Shown here: piece by piece, positions 46,003 to 54,320 of the stretch
How the letters are laid out: each line of letters begins with the position of its first letter
Position numbering within the stretch: position 1 is the stretch's first letter
Translations under genes and position numbers: made by a program
Origin: Terrihalobacillus insolitus
Lineage (GTDB): Bacteria > Bacillota > Bacilli > Bacillales > Amphibacillaceae
Reading direction: 5' to 3'
Assembly (NCBI RefSeq): GCF_028416575.1
Contig: NZ_JAMQKB010000001.1
Span: 577,649 to 641,648 of the forward strand
Length of the DNA stretch: 64,000 nt
The notes under the pieces: model-generated
Database searches by the model: none
What the model was told of the DNA's origin: nothing
What the model saw: only the letters and a program-made list of their open reading frames with translations

Positions 46003-46352
46003 AACTTATCAAGCTGGCCTGTCTAGATGGATACTCTACCTATGATGGCAGGCGAATCGCAATGATGTATAAAACATCCTCCCGGAAAAAAGTTCCGATT
46101 CCGATTAATCCAGAATTACATATATTTGCTTTCCCGACAATGTCCCCTAGCCAATTCGATTGCAATTGGATCTTTTATAACCATGTCCAAGCCATCAAGC
46201 CTACTACAAAGAAACTATCCCAAACAATCATTACATTTAAATATAAGGAACAGCTTGCTCTAAAAGAATCCTATTATACCATCGAAAAACAAATGTATCG
46301 TACTGCTGTTTGCATGCTTTCATTCTCTCAACAGAACAAACAAAGCAGCTAG
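46003..46352 (+). pseudogene. comK fragment (competence transcription factor)
   Basis: The open frame from about 46003 translates to LIKLACLDGYSTYDGRRIAM, then TSSRKKVPIPINPELHIFAF, PTMSPSQFDCNWIFYNHVQA and SYYTIEKQMYRTAVCM. This aligns with the central and C-terminal parts of ComK. Roughly the first 50 residues are absent and no start codon or ribosome binding site is present; the left break lies about 40 bases from R4. It is not expected to be functional. An intact comK elsewhere in the genome is likely. Confidence 0.75.
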
Positions 46353-46389
46353 AAAAAATTAGAGGCAGTTCTTCTTTCCCGCCAAATAC

Positions 46390-46568
46390 GCATAGAAGGT
46401 TTTTTCTCCCACTTTAAGGAAGAGGCTTTTTACCCTTTCCCTTGTAAGACAGTAAAAGAAGCTTATCAAACTGTGGCTAAGTATATTCAGTATTATAATA
46501 CGCAAAGGTATCAAAAGAGATTTAATAATATGACTCCAGCACAGTATTTCAATGTGATGATAGGATAG
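46390..46568 (+). pseudogene. IS3-family transposase C-terminal fragment
   Basis: Translates to IEGFFSHFKEEAFYPFPCKT, then VAKYIQYYNTQRYQKRFNNM and TPAQYF, the end of an IS150-type OrfB. It follows the comK fragment directly. Confidence 0.75.
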
Positions 46569-46840
46569 AACAACAGCAAGAACAGGCAGCGTGTGAACAG
46601 CTTATATCAAGCGTCGCACCGCTTTACATGGAGATGCGGGCAGTGATAACATAATTCGGTGTGCCAAGTCACTAATAACCTTGCGCCTTGGCAAGAAAAT
46701 CATGCCCGCAGAGGTTCGATGTCAAGCTCAAAGCTAATGAAATGACATAAAGTCTAATATCTCTTTAGCTGCCGTTTATAGAGAACCTGTCGAAATATTT
46801 CGTGTCCAAAAAATTGGGTATTGACCACTGTGACCTAGAA
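46569..46840. other. gene-free stretch
   Basis: About 270 bases between the IS3 fragment and the PIN gene. No coding sequence or clear repeat seen. Confidence 0.5.
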
Positions 46841-47338
46841 TTAAATTCTAGCATTAAGTCTACGAAGCATTTCAAATGTGTTTATATAGGGAATTTCAAA
46901 AGCACGGCACACATTAGGAATAAGTATACGTTTTTTAATTTCTCGTTTAAATTCTTCGTGAGTCACAACTGTGAGGTTGTAAGCTTTCGCATAAGCAACT
47001 AACCAACTATCTGCTACACTAGCAAACTCTGATTTTGCTGATTCATGAAATTGCTCATTGGTTTGTGCCCAGTTTATAACTTGTCCAAATGCATCAAATA
47101 CTTTTTCATCATCAGTGGACATGAACCATTTACTAAATGAATCATTTGCCCATTTTCCAAGTAGGTCCTCTTGATCAGAACCAATTATTTCCCCCTTTAC
47201 ACGGTCTATACTAATTATTTTCTCGTCTTCTGCAAGTTTTTGTAAAGTTGTCCAGAAGGATGGGGCAATATCAAAGGCATAGTAACGACGGTGAGCTTCT
47301 ATAAATACGTTCGCATCCAGTAAATACTTCTCACTCAT
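46841..47338 (-). CDS. PIN-domain (DUF4411) ribonuclease-like toxin
   Basis: A 165-residue PIN-fold protein: KYLLDANVFIEAHRRYY near residue 5 (first acidic residue), SIDRVKGEIIGSDQEDLL near 45, and SVADSWLVAYAKAYNLTVVT near 107 with the later Asp. It starts at the ATG at 47338, which overlaps the stop of the ImmA/IrrE gene by four bases. The pair is a common toxin-antitoxin-like unit in which the regulator/protease controls the PIN protein. Confidence 0.82.
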   Translation of the reverse strand: MSEKYLLDANVFIEAHRRYYAFDIAPSFWTTLQKLAEDEKIISIDRVKGEIIGSDQEDLLGKWANDSFSKWFMSTDDEKVFDAFGQVINWAQTNEQFHESAKSEFASVADSWLVAYAKAYNLTVVTHEEFKREIKKRILIPNVCRAFEIPYINTFEMLRRLNARI

Positions 47339-48486
47339 AGGCCATCCCATGGCTCAAGTCGATTAGCAAATTCATTAAAATTTTTTCCGCTAAGCCCTGT
47401 CAATCTATACGCATCTCTATAAAGTAATTTGCCTTCTTTTGCATCACTAATGACTGCTTCTGCAAAGTGTCTTCCTATTCTAAGCGTTTGGTTTGCGTAA
47501 AAGTTGCCCCCATTACTTTTATTAGATTTATCTTTTTCACGTTCCCTGAGAGATTGTAAAAAATCGAAAAACGTATTCGTAGAAATTAATTGAGTATCAA
47601 GAGCCCTTCTTGCTATAACAAGTTCACTCACTTTAAATTTCCTTGCACCTTCTTGGAATGGATGATCATAAATAGCTAGGTCATTCCAAGCCTCAATGAA
47701 ATCTTTTTCTGGAACAAGAAATTCTGCAGCAGTTCTGTTACACGCTTGTTCTATTGCGTCATCTGCAGGCAACAAGTTATCCAAGTCAAATATTGCACTA
47801 GCTCCGAACCATAGGTGAGCTAATTCATGAGCTAAAGTAAACATTTGTGCAGCTTTTCCATCGGCACCATTTATGAAAATAAGTGGGGCATATTTATCGA
47901 CTAGAACAAATCCCCTAAATTCATTGACATCTAATTTTCGGTGGGTATTGTTGCCGACTATTCCATTAACAATAACAAGAATTCCGATATCCTCAATCTT
48001 TTTTCGCAATAGCCTTAGTGCTTCTTCCCAAGTACTACACTCAGAAGCCCAACCTTTATCTAAGCTTAGTTTTTCTCTCATTTTTTTTGCAACTTGTATT
48101 GCGTTCTCACTTACATTTACGGAACCAACAAAATCTTTTTCTAGTTGTCCTAAATCTAATAAATAATCACGCATCCATTCTTGACGCTGTTCCATCGTAT
48201 GGAGGGTATCGATAAGTTCTGGACTAGGTTGAGAGATTTTTTCATCAGAAACAGTTCTGTAATGTGGGATTAGCAGGTGTTCTTCTGGTGGTTCATCAAG
48301 GAAAAAATATCCAAAAGGGGTAGATGTTGCTTTTGCTAATTTTTCTAATTGTTTAAATGTCGGTTTGCTTTCACCATGTATCCACTCCACTATCTTTGGA
48401 AAACTTTGCTCTATTATTAGACTTTTACCGGAACGGATAACTGCCCATTTCAATATATTAGGATTCACATCAACTTTAGCCATCAC
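47335..48486 (-). CDS. XRE-HTH/ImmA-IrrE metallopeptidase regulator
   Basis: A 383-residue protein with an N-terminal helix-turn-helix-like domain (residues 10-60, KPTFKQLEKLAKATSTPFGY) and a C-terminal ImmA/IrrE zinc peptidase domain. The active site HEXXH is visible as TLAHELAHLWFGASAIF near residue 220, and CNRTAAEFLVPEKDF near 255 completes the family pattern. Translationally coupled to the PIN gene. AGGAGGTG site before the start. Confidence 0.87.
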   Translation of the reverse strand: MMAKVDVNPNILKWAVIRSGKSLIIEQSFPKIVEWIHGESKPTFKQLEKLAKATSTPFGYFFLDEPPEEHLLIPHYRTVSDEKISQPSPELIDTLHTMEQRQEWMRDYLLDLGQLEKDFVGSVNVSENAIQVAKKMREKLSLDKGWASECSTWEEALRLLRKKIEDIGILVIVNGIVGNNTHRKLDVNEFRGFVLVDKYAPLIFINGADGKAAQMFTLAHELAHLWFGASAIFDLDNLLPADDAIEQACNRTAAEFLVPEKDFIEAWNDLAIYDHPFQEGARKFKVSELVIARRALDTQLISTNTFFDFLQSLREREKDKSNKSNGGNFYANQTLRIGRHFAEAVISDAKEGKLLYRDAYRLTGLSGKNFNEFANRLEPWDGL

Positions 48487-48549
48487 TTACACCTCCTTTT
48501 CTTTATCATATGAAAGTTTTTGGTTTTAGACAATAGGATTGCTTAAATT

Positions 48550-48789
48550 ATGCAATATTATACCTGGAACTACTGTGTCAGCCCCCATATATGCCATAAA
48601 TGCAAGGATGCATATGATTTCCTTTATGACTACAGATGGAAAGGTTCAGCTAACGAAAGAGGTATTGATAACCAAACTAAAATAGAACGGTTAGAAGAAT
48701 TAATTTGTTCTTTAAAAGAGGAAAATCATAAGTTACAAGAAGAAATAGTAAATCTTGAAATACGGCTTGGAATTAGCCCATTCGATTGA
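48550..48789 (+). CDS. small coiled-coil protein of unknown function
   Basis: A 79-residue frame. It has a Cys-rich N-terminus (CVSPHICHKC) and a C-terminal coiled coil (KIERLEELICSLKEENHKLQ). Divergent from the ImmA/IrrE gene by 63 bases. No good ribosome binding site precedes the ATG, so it may be a fragment. I do not recognise a family. Confidence 0.4.
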   Translation: MQYYTWNYCVSPHICHKCKDAYDFLYDYRWKGSANERGIDNQTKIERLEELICSLKEENHKLQEEIVNLEIRLGISPFD

Positions 48790-48942
48790 TTATTATTTAT
48801 TCCCCCTACCTTTTATGGAGGGGGGACATCAAGCATTCAGTGAAATAATTTCTAGTATCATTTTCAAAGGCACGCATGTCCCTCAAATCTGTCTCGGTTG
48901 TCCCTAAAATATGGCATACATATCACTTTTAGATGGCAATAT

Positions 48943-49021
48943 TCAAAGAGCAACAACCAACCACCACCCTCACAATATTCAATTGCTATTTCAGTTTATC
49001 ATATTCTACCATTCATCTTAT
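48943..49021 (-). repeat. unit A leader, copy 2 (leader only)
   Basis: GAGCAACAACCAACCACCAC, CCTCACAATATTCAATTGC and TATCATATTCTACCATTCAT match the other unit A leaders, but the gene itself is missing on the left. It ends at R5. Confidence 0.75.
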
Positions 49022-49067
49022 CTGTCAATATTCGGCAAATTCCAGGGCGTCACTGTGACCATACATT
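49022..49067 (+). repeat. junction repeat R5
   Basis: CTGTCAATATTCGGCAAATT, CCAGGGCGTCACTGTGAC, CATACATT. Read on the minus strand it supplies the last codons (MYGHSDALEFAEY) of the shortened Abi frame. Confidence 0.82.
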
Positions 49068-49696
49068 TTTTCGTTCTTAAATAGCGCTGGTCTAAAGGTG
49101 AGATTTTTATTATAAATCCTGCCAAAATGTGCACATACATTCCTGACATTTGATAAGGTTCGTAACCAACTTTCAACATATGTATATGGGACGGTATAAT
49201 ACGTTTTGGCGATTTCCTTTTTGTCTTCCTCTCTTAAGTTTTTGTATAGCTTTGATAGCGTCCCAAAAGAAGTAACTTCTATCGCTACCCAAATCGGAAA
49301 CTTGCCTGCGTATTTGCGATAGTGATGCTCGATGAATAGTCCACCTTTTCTTCGAATAGCAAACGATTTTTCAAGTTCATTAAGGAATTCGTCATGCCAA
49401 GTTTCGTCTAAAAAATTCCCTTTATTCTCGTAACCAAGAGTACCATTATGAGCGATTAGATAAGTGATGTGTGTTCTAAACGCAATTTCAATAGTCTCTA
49501 AGGCTTCCATTAACAAGTGCCTTAGTTTGCGATCTACTTCATATATAGCTAATAACTGATTAAATGTTGTACCTTCAATAAATTCATTGTCCTCTTTAAG
49601 TGTTAACATATAGGCAGAGAGCCTGTAATAATTAATTCGCTTTAATGTTTCTTCAGCAAATTTAGAATTATCAACCTCTAAATTTCTTAGTTTCAA
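49025..49696 (-). pseudogene. Abi-family (Abi_2) protein, 3' end replaced by R5
   Basis: A 223-codon frame with Abi_2 (AbiD/F type) signatures: AEETLKRINYYRLSAYML near residue 14, YEVDRKLRHLLMEALETIEI near 52, and TLSNVRNVCAHFGRIYNKNL near 178. The usual C-terminal ~60 residues are missing; the frame runs into R5 and stops there. In-frame Abi-like sequence continues upstream of the first ATG (YPYQKPTTFSEQVKLLK) without a start codon, while ATGGACAAGG lies in the next frame, so a small indel near the start is also likely. Probably inactive, though a short product could be made. Confidence 0.7.
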
Positions 49697-49778
49697 TAGT
49701 TTGACTTGTTCTGAAAATGTAGTGGGTTTTTGATACGGATATCCTTGTCCATCCCTATTATCCCCCTAGAAATAGAAA

Positions 49779-49820
49779 GATCCACCGTGGTCCGCTTCGA
49801 TGAGAGGCGTGGTGGATTCT
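49779..49820. terminator. hairpin upstream of the Abi gene
   Basis: ATCCACCGTGG and the mirrored CGTGGTGGAT form a stem around a TCCGCTTCGATGAGAGG loop. It may end a rightward transcript or be a relict terminator. Confidence 0.5.
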
Positions 49821-49852
49821 GTTACTTATAACATAGCTTAAAAGGAGTAAAA

Positions 49853-49990
49853 GTGTCAATGGGTGAAGCAGATATTACATTGCTAATCATGCAAATATAC
49901 AGGGATCTAATTCTAATAATAAGTAGTTCACTTTCGATGGAGAAAAACAAAACCTTATCCAAACTGACAATTTTCACACGAGGGGGCTGT
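49853..49990 (+). other. 5' fragment of an unidentified small gene
   Basis: AAAGGAG then GTG or ATG (49853/49859) and a frame starting MGEADITLLIMQIYRDLILI. After about 45 codons it runs into the comM leader repeat L2, so its 3' end appears to be replaced. No family recognised. Confidence 0.35.
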
Positions 49991-50205
49991 GATATTATCC
50001 CCATTACTAAAACAAATGAAACAGATAATCAAAGTAAAATGGGAAAGAAAAATAGGATGGGGTAACAATTGAGGTTTAAAATCAAAGTGATCCTTTTCTA
50101 TCTACATCCAACTATTCTATCAAACAACTATTCTACAAAATAACTCAAAATCCTGCTAAAATATAAAATAAAAAAATAAATAGAAAGAAGACATAACACA
50201 ATGGC
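49991..50205 (-). repeat. comM leader repeat L2 (no comM attached)
   Basis: AAACAAATGAAACAGATAAT, CAAAGTAAAATGGGAAAG and the following ~190 bases match L1, L3 and L4. Here it is joined to a foreign gene fragment on the left and to CTTTAG hairpins on the right, and no R copy follows. Confidence 0.82.
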
Positions 50206-50212
50206 TTTGAGA

Positions 50213-50286
50213 AGGACTTTAGCCTTGAGAACGACTTTAGTCGTAGACATTTATGTCAAAATCCACCTGCTTTAGTAGGTGGTCGT
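50213..50286. repeat. tandem hairpins with CTTTAG loops downstream of the RAYT gene
   Basis: AAGGACTTTAGCCTT, ACGACTTTAGTCGT and CCACCTGCTTTAGTAGGTGG follow each other within 75 bases, 20 bases from the RAYT stop. The shared loop resembles IS605-type ends and could be the REP-like substrate of the neighbouring Y1 transposase. Confidence 0.6.
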
Positions 50287-50306
50287 TTAACCCTGTAAAA
50301 ACTATG

Positions 50307-50882
50307 TCAAGGATGGTACATTTCATTGGCTGTATTCAACCATACCGTGTTGCAGTACTTTTCCCGCTTCTGCGTCGTTGTCCCTTCATAGTAATCTAGT
50401 AAACTATTCATATTCATATAACAAGGGGCTGATGAATTCCCATTCCTATAATAAATGTAGCTACTCCAGGGATAATATTCTGGCAACTTAACCATTTTCG
50501 CCTCGACTGGATTGAGATGAATATAGCGGCTTACTTCCAGCATTCCTTCTTTGTCATCAATCACTTTGTCATAAAAACGTTTTTCATATACATGACCTGT
50601 GAGGCGATATTTTGTATTATAATAATTAGCATACCGCTTATTGATTAGTGCCATTAACTTCGAGATCGCCACTTCCTTTGAACATAATTGTAAATGGTAA
50701 TGATTATTCATGAGGCAATAGGAGGCTAGTTCAAAGGGGTACTTTTCGTAGAGTTGCTGGAGGATATGAAGAAAAGCTTGAAAGTCACTGACATTTCGAA
50801 ACAAGGGGTCACGGCGATTTCCCCGACAAACAATATGGTAAAATCGCTCTGGTATATAAATTCTTTTCTTATATGGCATCAT
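50307..50882 (-). CDS. REP-associated tyrosine transposase (RAYT, Y1 family)
   Basis: A 191-residue single-strand DNA transposase-like protein. The HUH motif is CLMNNHYHLQL near residue 57; the catalytic Tyr region is INKRYANYYNTKYRLTGHVY near 83; and RYIHLNPVEAKMV near 120 is diagnostic for RAYTs. Its ATG overlaps the comM stop by four bases, so it is translationally coupled to comM, which is unusual. RAYTs are linked to spreading of short palindromic repeats. Confidence 0.9.
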   Translation of the reverse strand: MMPYKKRIYIPERFYHIVCRGNRRDPLFRNVSDFQAFLHILQQLYEKYPFELASYCLMNNHYHLQLCSKEVAISKLMALINKRYANYYNTKYRLTGHVYEKRFYDKVIDDKEGMLEVSRYIHLNPVEAKMVKLPEYYPWSSYIYYRNGNSSAPCYMNMNSLLDYYEGTTTQKREKYCNTVWLNTANEMYHP

Positions 50883-52414
50883 GTTTCCCTCGCAATCACT
50901 TGTTGTTTATTCTGCCCCCACCTTCTTAGCGTCATCGCCTCCCAAATTGCATGATCGGCTATCCTTTCTTCCCCTGCTAAATCAGAAATGGTCCTTGCCA
51001 GTTTAATGATTTTAATTTGGACGCGATTGCTCCAGTTTTGCTTAGCGGAAACATTTGTGAGTGTCTTTTTCTGTTCCATTGACAATGGGCTCGTTTCCAT
51101 CATCGTTTCAAACGGAACCTTTGCATTGGACACTTCTACTTGATAACGGTCAAACTGACGCTGGCGTGCTGATTCCACTCGTTTACGAATTTCTAAAGAG
51201 GATTCTTGCTGTTCCTGCGGCTGGTTTACATTGACCGATTTTAAAGATAGGAGAATATCCATCCGGTCATAAATAGGACCTGACAATCGATTTCGGTATG
51301 CTTGAATTTGCTTGTGTGAACAAGTGCAGTAATGGTGCCTGGAACCAAGGTATCCGCACGAACAGGGATTCATCGCACCCACGAGTATGAATGAAGAAGG
51401 ATATGTCACGGTAGAGTGCACTCTACTAATCGTCACCTCACCCGTTTCTAGTGGTTGGCGTAACATATCAAGTGTCTTCTTAGAAAATTCTGCAATCTCA
51501 TCGAGAAAAAGTACACCGCGATGAGCCATTGAAATTTCACCAGGTCGCGGGTTCGACCCACCACCAATAATGGAGACAGCTGAAGCAGAATGATGGGGGT
51601 GCCTGAAGGGAACTGTTTGATATTGGTTTCGCTTTTCACCCGCTAGCTGATAAAGACTAATCACCTCTAGCTGAGCTTGATTCGTTAATTTAGGTAAGAT
51701 AGAGGGGAATGTTTCAGCCAACAAGCTTTTCCCACATCCTGGTGGACCACTCATGAGCAAATTATGCTCGCCAGCTGCAGCGATTTCTAATGCTCTTTTC
51801 GCTTGCTCATGGCCAATCACATGTCTAAAATTTTTTTGACGTGTGTCAGAATCTGGAGTTAGATGTTCCTTTGACGAGAAATGAGGTTGAGACAACAAGC
51901 TTTCTTGACCTTCCAAATGCTGAACTACCTCCTCAATGTGATTCACAACAACACATTCAATACCTTGTATCATATGGAGGGGAAGAACCGAATCATAAGG
52001 TAAATACACACGTTTTATCCCAAGGCCTTTGGCAGCAATAATAGCAGGTAATATTCCTTCTCCACTCATAACCGTACCATCAAGCGATAACGCACCAATG
52101 AAGGCAGTCTCTAATGGAATCTCACGCTTCACTCCACCCAACTCCTTCAAAGCAGCAATGGCGATGGCCAAATCAAACAAAGAACCATTTTTCTTTTGAT
52201 CAGACGGCGAAAGATTCACGACCACCTTCTTGTCCGTCACATCCAGGTCAAAATGAGCAATCGAAGCCAACACCCGCTCTCGTGATTCCTTAACCGAAGC
52301 ATCAGGGAGCCCCACAATCACCATCGACTCCGTATCTTGCGAAATCCTCACCTCAACCTGCACACGGTAGCCTTCCAAACCTCTTAAGCCAATACTTGAA
52401 ACCTTGACAGTCAT
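50879..52414 (-). CDS. comM: ComM/YifB-family Mg-chelatase-like AAA+ ATPase (complete copy)
   Basis: A 511-residue protein of full family length. N-terminal Lon-like domain (residues 1-175: GLPDASVKESRERVLASIAH, VVNLSPSDQKKNGSLFDLA); AAA+ core with Walker A MSGPPGCGKSLLAETFPS near 218 and Walker B GVLFLDEIAEFSKKTLDML near 290; C-terminal helicase-lid region. In transformable bacteria ComM is a hexameric branch-migration helicase used in natural transformation. A ~240-base leader (L3) and AATTGGAGGCAT precede the ATG. It lies inside the R5-R6 segment, and its 5' part is repeated at 45040 and 53583. Confidence 0.92.
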   Translation of the reverse strand: MTVKVSSIGLRGLEGYRVQVEVRISQDTESMVIVGLPDASVKESRERVLASIAHFDLDVTDKKVVVNLSPSDQKKNGSLFDLAIAIAALKELGGVKREIPLETAFIGALSLDGTVMSGEGILPAIIAAKGLGIKRVYLPYDSVLPLHMIQGIECVVVNHIEEVVQHLEGQESLLSQPHFSSKEHLTPDSDTRQKNFRHVIGHEQAKRALEIAAAGEHNLLMSGPPGCGKSLLAETFPSILPKLTNQAQLEVISLYQLAGEKRNQYQTVPFRHPHHSASAVSIIGGGSNPRPGEISMAHRGVLFLDEIAEFSKKTLDMLRQPLETGEVTISRVHSTVTYPSSFILVGAMNPCSCGYLGSRHHYCTCSHKQIQAYRNRLSGPIYDRMDILLSLKSVNVNQPQEQQESSLEIRKRVESARQRQFDRYQVEVSNAKVPFETMMETSPLSMEQKKTLTNVSAKQNWSNRVQIKIIKLARTISDLAGEERIADHAIWEAMTLRRWGQNKQQVIARET

Positions 52415-52656
52415 ACATATGCCTCCAATTAAATATTTTCAATATATAATTCGTACTAAAACAAATGAAACAGATAATCAAAGTAAAATGGGAAAGAAAA
52501 ATAGGATGGGGTAACAATTGAGGTTTAAAATCAAAGTGATCCTTTTCTATCTACATCCAACTATTCTACAAAATAATCCAAAATCCTGCTTTAATATAAA
52601 ATAAAAAAGTAAATAGAAAGAAGCGCAACAAACCCAACCGTTGCTACACTTCTCTC
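52415..52656 (-). repeat. comM leader repeat L3 (attached to the complete gene)
   Basis: The reference copy of the leader repeated at 45280, 49991 and 54321. It ends at R6. Confidence 0.85.
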
Positions 52657-52704
52657 CTAACAACCTTCGACATATTCCGGGGGGCGTCTCTGTGACATTA
52701 CATT
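52657..52704 (+). repeat. junction repeat R6
   Basis: CTAACAACCTTCGACATATT, CCGGGGGGCGTCTCTGTGAC, ATTACATT. Confidence 0.85.
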
Positions 52705-52713
52705 TATGCTTCA

Positions 52714-52750
52714 CTTAATATTCGATATATTCCGGGGCGTCCTTGTGATC
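52714..52750 (+). repeat. junction repeat R7
   Basis: CTTAATATTCGATATATTCC, GGGGCGTCCTTGTGATC. It begins 10 bases after R6 with no gene between them, so two R copies are nearly in tandem. Confidence 0.75.
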
Positions 52751-52808
52751 CGGAGTTCTGTTTAATTTTTTCAAGCAATCATGTATAATAAGTCTAAATA
52801 AATTAAAG

Positions 52809-53051
52809 TTGGTGATGTTAATGGAACCTATAAGAATTGAACATGATGACATAAAAAAAGCAATTCAATCTGGTCATTCATACATCCAAGTTGGTAAAAG
52901 AAAGTTTTTATTGATGGAAGTAGAGGATGTTGGTAACGATGATTGCTATGAAGTTACTGATCCTGAAGAAGAAAGGCATTTAATGGCAGCAATCCATGAA
53001 AATAATCCGATATTAACGGAAGAAGAAATAAAGAAAATGTTAGAGAGCTAA
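52809..53051 (+). CDS. antitoxin-like acidic small protein
   Basis: An 80-residue acidic protein; the likely start is the inner ATG at 52821 (MEPIRIEHDDIKKAIQSGHS) or the ATG at 52809, which follows GGTGATG. The C-terminus (PILTEEEIKKMLES) is a pattern common in small antitoxins. It ends four bases before the RelE-like gene, so the two form a type II toxin-antitoxin-like pair between R7 and R8. Confidence 0.65.
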   Translation: MVMLMEPIRIEHDDIKKAIQSGHSYIQVGKRKFLLMEVEDVGNDDCYEVTDPEEERHLMAAIHENNPILTEEEIKKMLES

Positions 53052-53054
53052 CCA

Positions 53055-53360
53055 ATGAAAACAGTTTGGAGAAAATCAGCTATTACTTCCTTAGTGGAAT
53101 TAGATCAGTGGAGAAATAGTTTTGAACTCCCACCGATAGCATCATATCTAAAAGATACCATTCAACTTTATTTTGCAAAACAAGATTTTTCAATATATAT
53201 TCCTGGTCGTCACGTTCTCATTCGAAAAATGCCTGTAGACCTACGAATGGTACTAATTTCTATTGGAAAATCAGATCCTTATAAAGTTTTTTATAGAATA
53301 ACAACAAATCAAATTGAAATATTTTTAATTCGCCACCCGCATCAAAGATTACTAGCATAA
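53055..53360 (+). CDS. RelE/ParE-like toxin
   Basis: A 101-residue basic protein. It starts TVWRKSAITSLVELDQWRNS and ends with a beta-rich RelE-type core (DPYKVFYRITTNQIEIFLIR) and HPHQRLLA. Members act as ribosome-dependent RNases or gyrase inhibitors; which applies is not readable. Follows the acidic partner by three bases. Confidence 0.65.
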   Translation: MKTVWRKSAITSLVELDQWRNSFELPPIASYLKDTIQLYFAKQDFSIYIPGRHVLIRKMPVDLRMVLISIGKSDPYKVFYRITTNQIEIFLIRHPHQRLLA

Positions 53361-53439
53361 CTAGTAATAACCTGTATTTTTATACACCAGCTATTTTCAA
53401 CTACCTAAACCCTGACTGAATAGGCAATGCAACACCTAT

Positions 53440-53499
53440 AAAAGAAGTAACCAACATTTCCAATGCCTACGAGGAGAGGAATGTGGTTACTTCTTTTTT
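53440..53499 (+). terminator. strong terminator after the toxin-antitoxin pair
   Basis: AAAAGAAGTAACCAACATT and AATGTGGTTACTTCTTTTTT pair over about 19 bases. Confidence 0.85.
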
Positions 53500-53538
53500 G
53501 CTTGCCTATTCATTCGTTTTTTCAAGATATTTTTCAAT

Positions 53539-53584
53539 CTATTAACATTCGACAAACTTCGGGGCGTCACTGTGACAATACATT
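53539..53584 (+). repeat. junction repeat R8
   Basis: CTATTAACATTCGACAAACT, TCGGGGCGTCACTGTGAC, AATACATT. The truncated comM copy 2 begins at the very next base. Confidence 0.88.
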
Positions 53585-54320
53585 AATTCGTTAATTTAGG
53601 TAAGATAGAGGGGAATGTTTCAGCCAACAAGCTTTTCCCACATCCTGGTGGACCACTCATGAGCAAATTATGCTCGCCAGCTGCAGCGATTTCTAATGCT
53701 CTTTTCGCTTGTTCATGGCCAATCACATGTCTAAAATTTTTTTGACGTGTGTCAGAATCTGGAGTTAGATGTTCCTTTGACGAGAAATGAGGTTGAGACA
53801 ACAAGCTTTCTTGACCTTCCAAATGCTGAACTACCTCCTCAATGTGATTCACAACAACACATTCAATACCTTGTATCATATGGAGGGGAAGAACCGAATC
53901 ATAAGGTAAATACACACGTTTTATCCCAAGGCCTTTGGCAGCAATAATAGCAGGTAATATTCCTTCTCCACTCATAACCGTACCATCAAGCGATAACGCA
54001 CCAATGAAGGCAGTCTCTAATGGAATCTCACGCTTCACTTCACCCAACTCCTTCAAAGCAGCAATGGCGATGGCCAAATCAAACAAAGAACCATTTTTCT
54101 TTTGGTCAGACGGAGATAGATTCACGACCACCTTCTTGTCCGTCACATCCAGGTCAAAATGAGCAATCGAAGCCAACACCCGCTCTCGTGATTCCTTAAC
54201 CGAAGCATCAGGGAGCCCCACAATCACCATCGACTCCGTATCTTGGGAAATCCTCACCTCAACCTGCACACGGTAGCCTTCCAAACCTCTTAAGCCAATA
54301 CTTGAAACCTTGACAGTCAT
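53583..54320 (-). pseudogene. comM 5' half, copy 2, cut at R8
   Basis: The first 244 codons are almost identical to the complete ComM (245-codon frame; G/E difference near residue 93) up to LLAETFPSILPKLTN. The next codon (Gln in the complete gene) is replaced by the stop created at the R8 joint. It retains the Lon-like domain and the Walker A motif but lacks Walker B and the lid, so it cannot be an active ATPase. High identity indicates a recent duplication. Confidence 0.92.
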
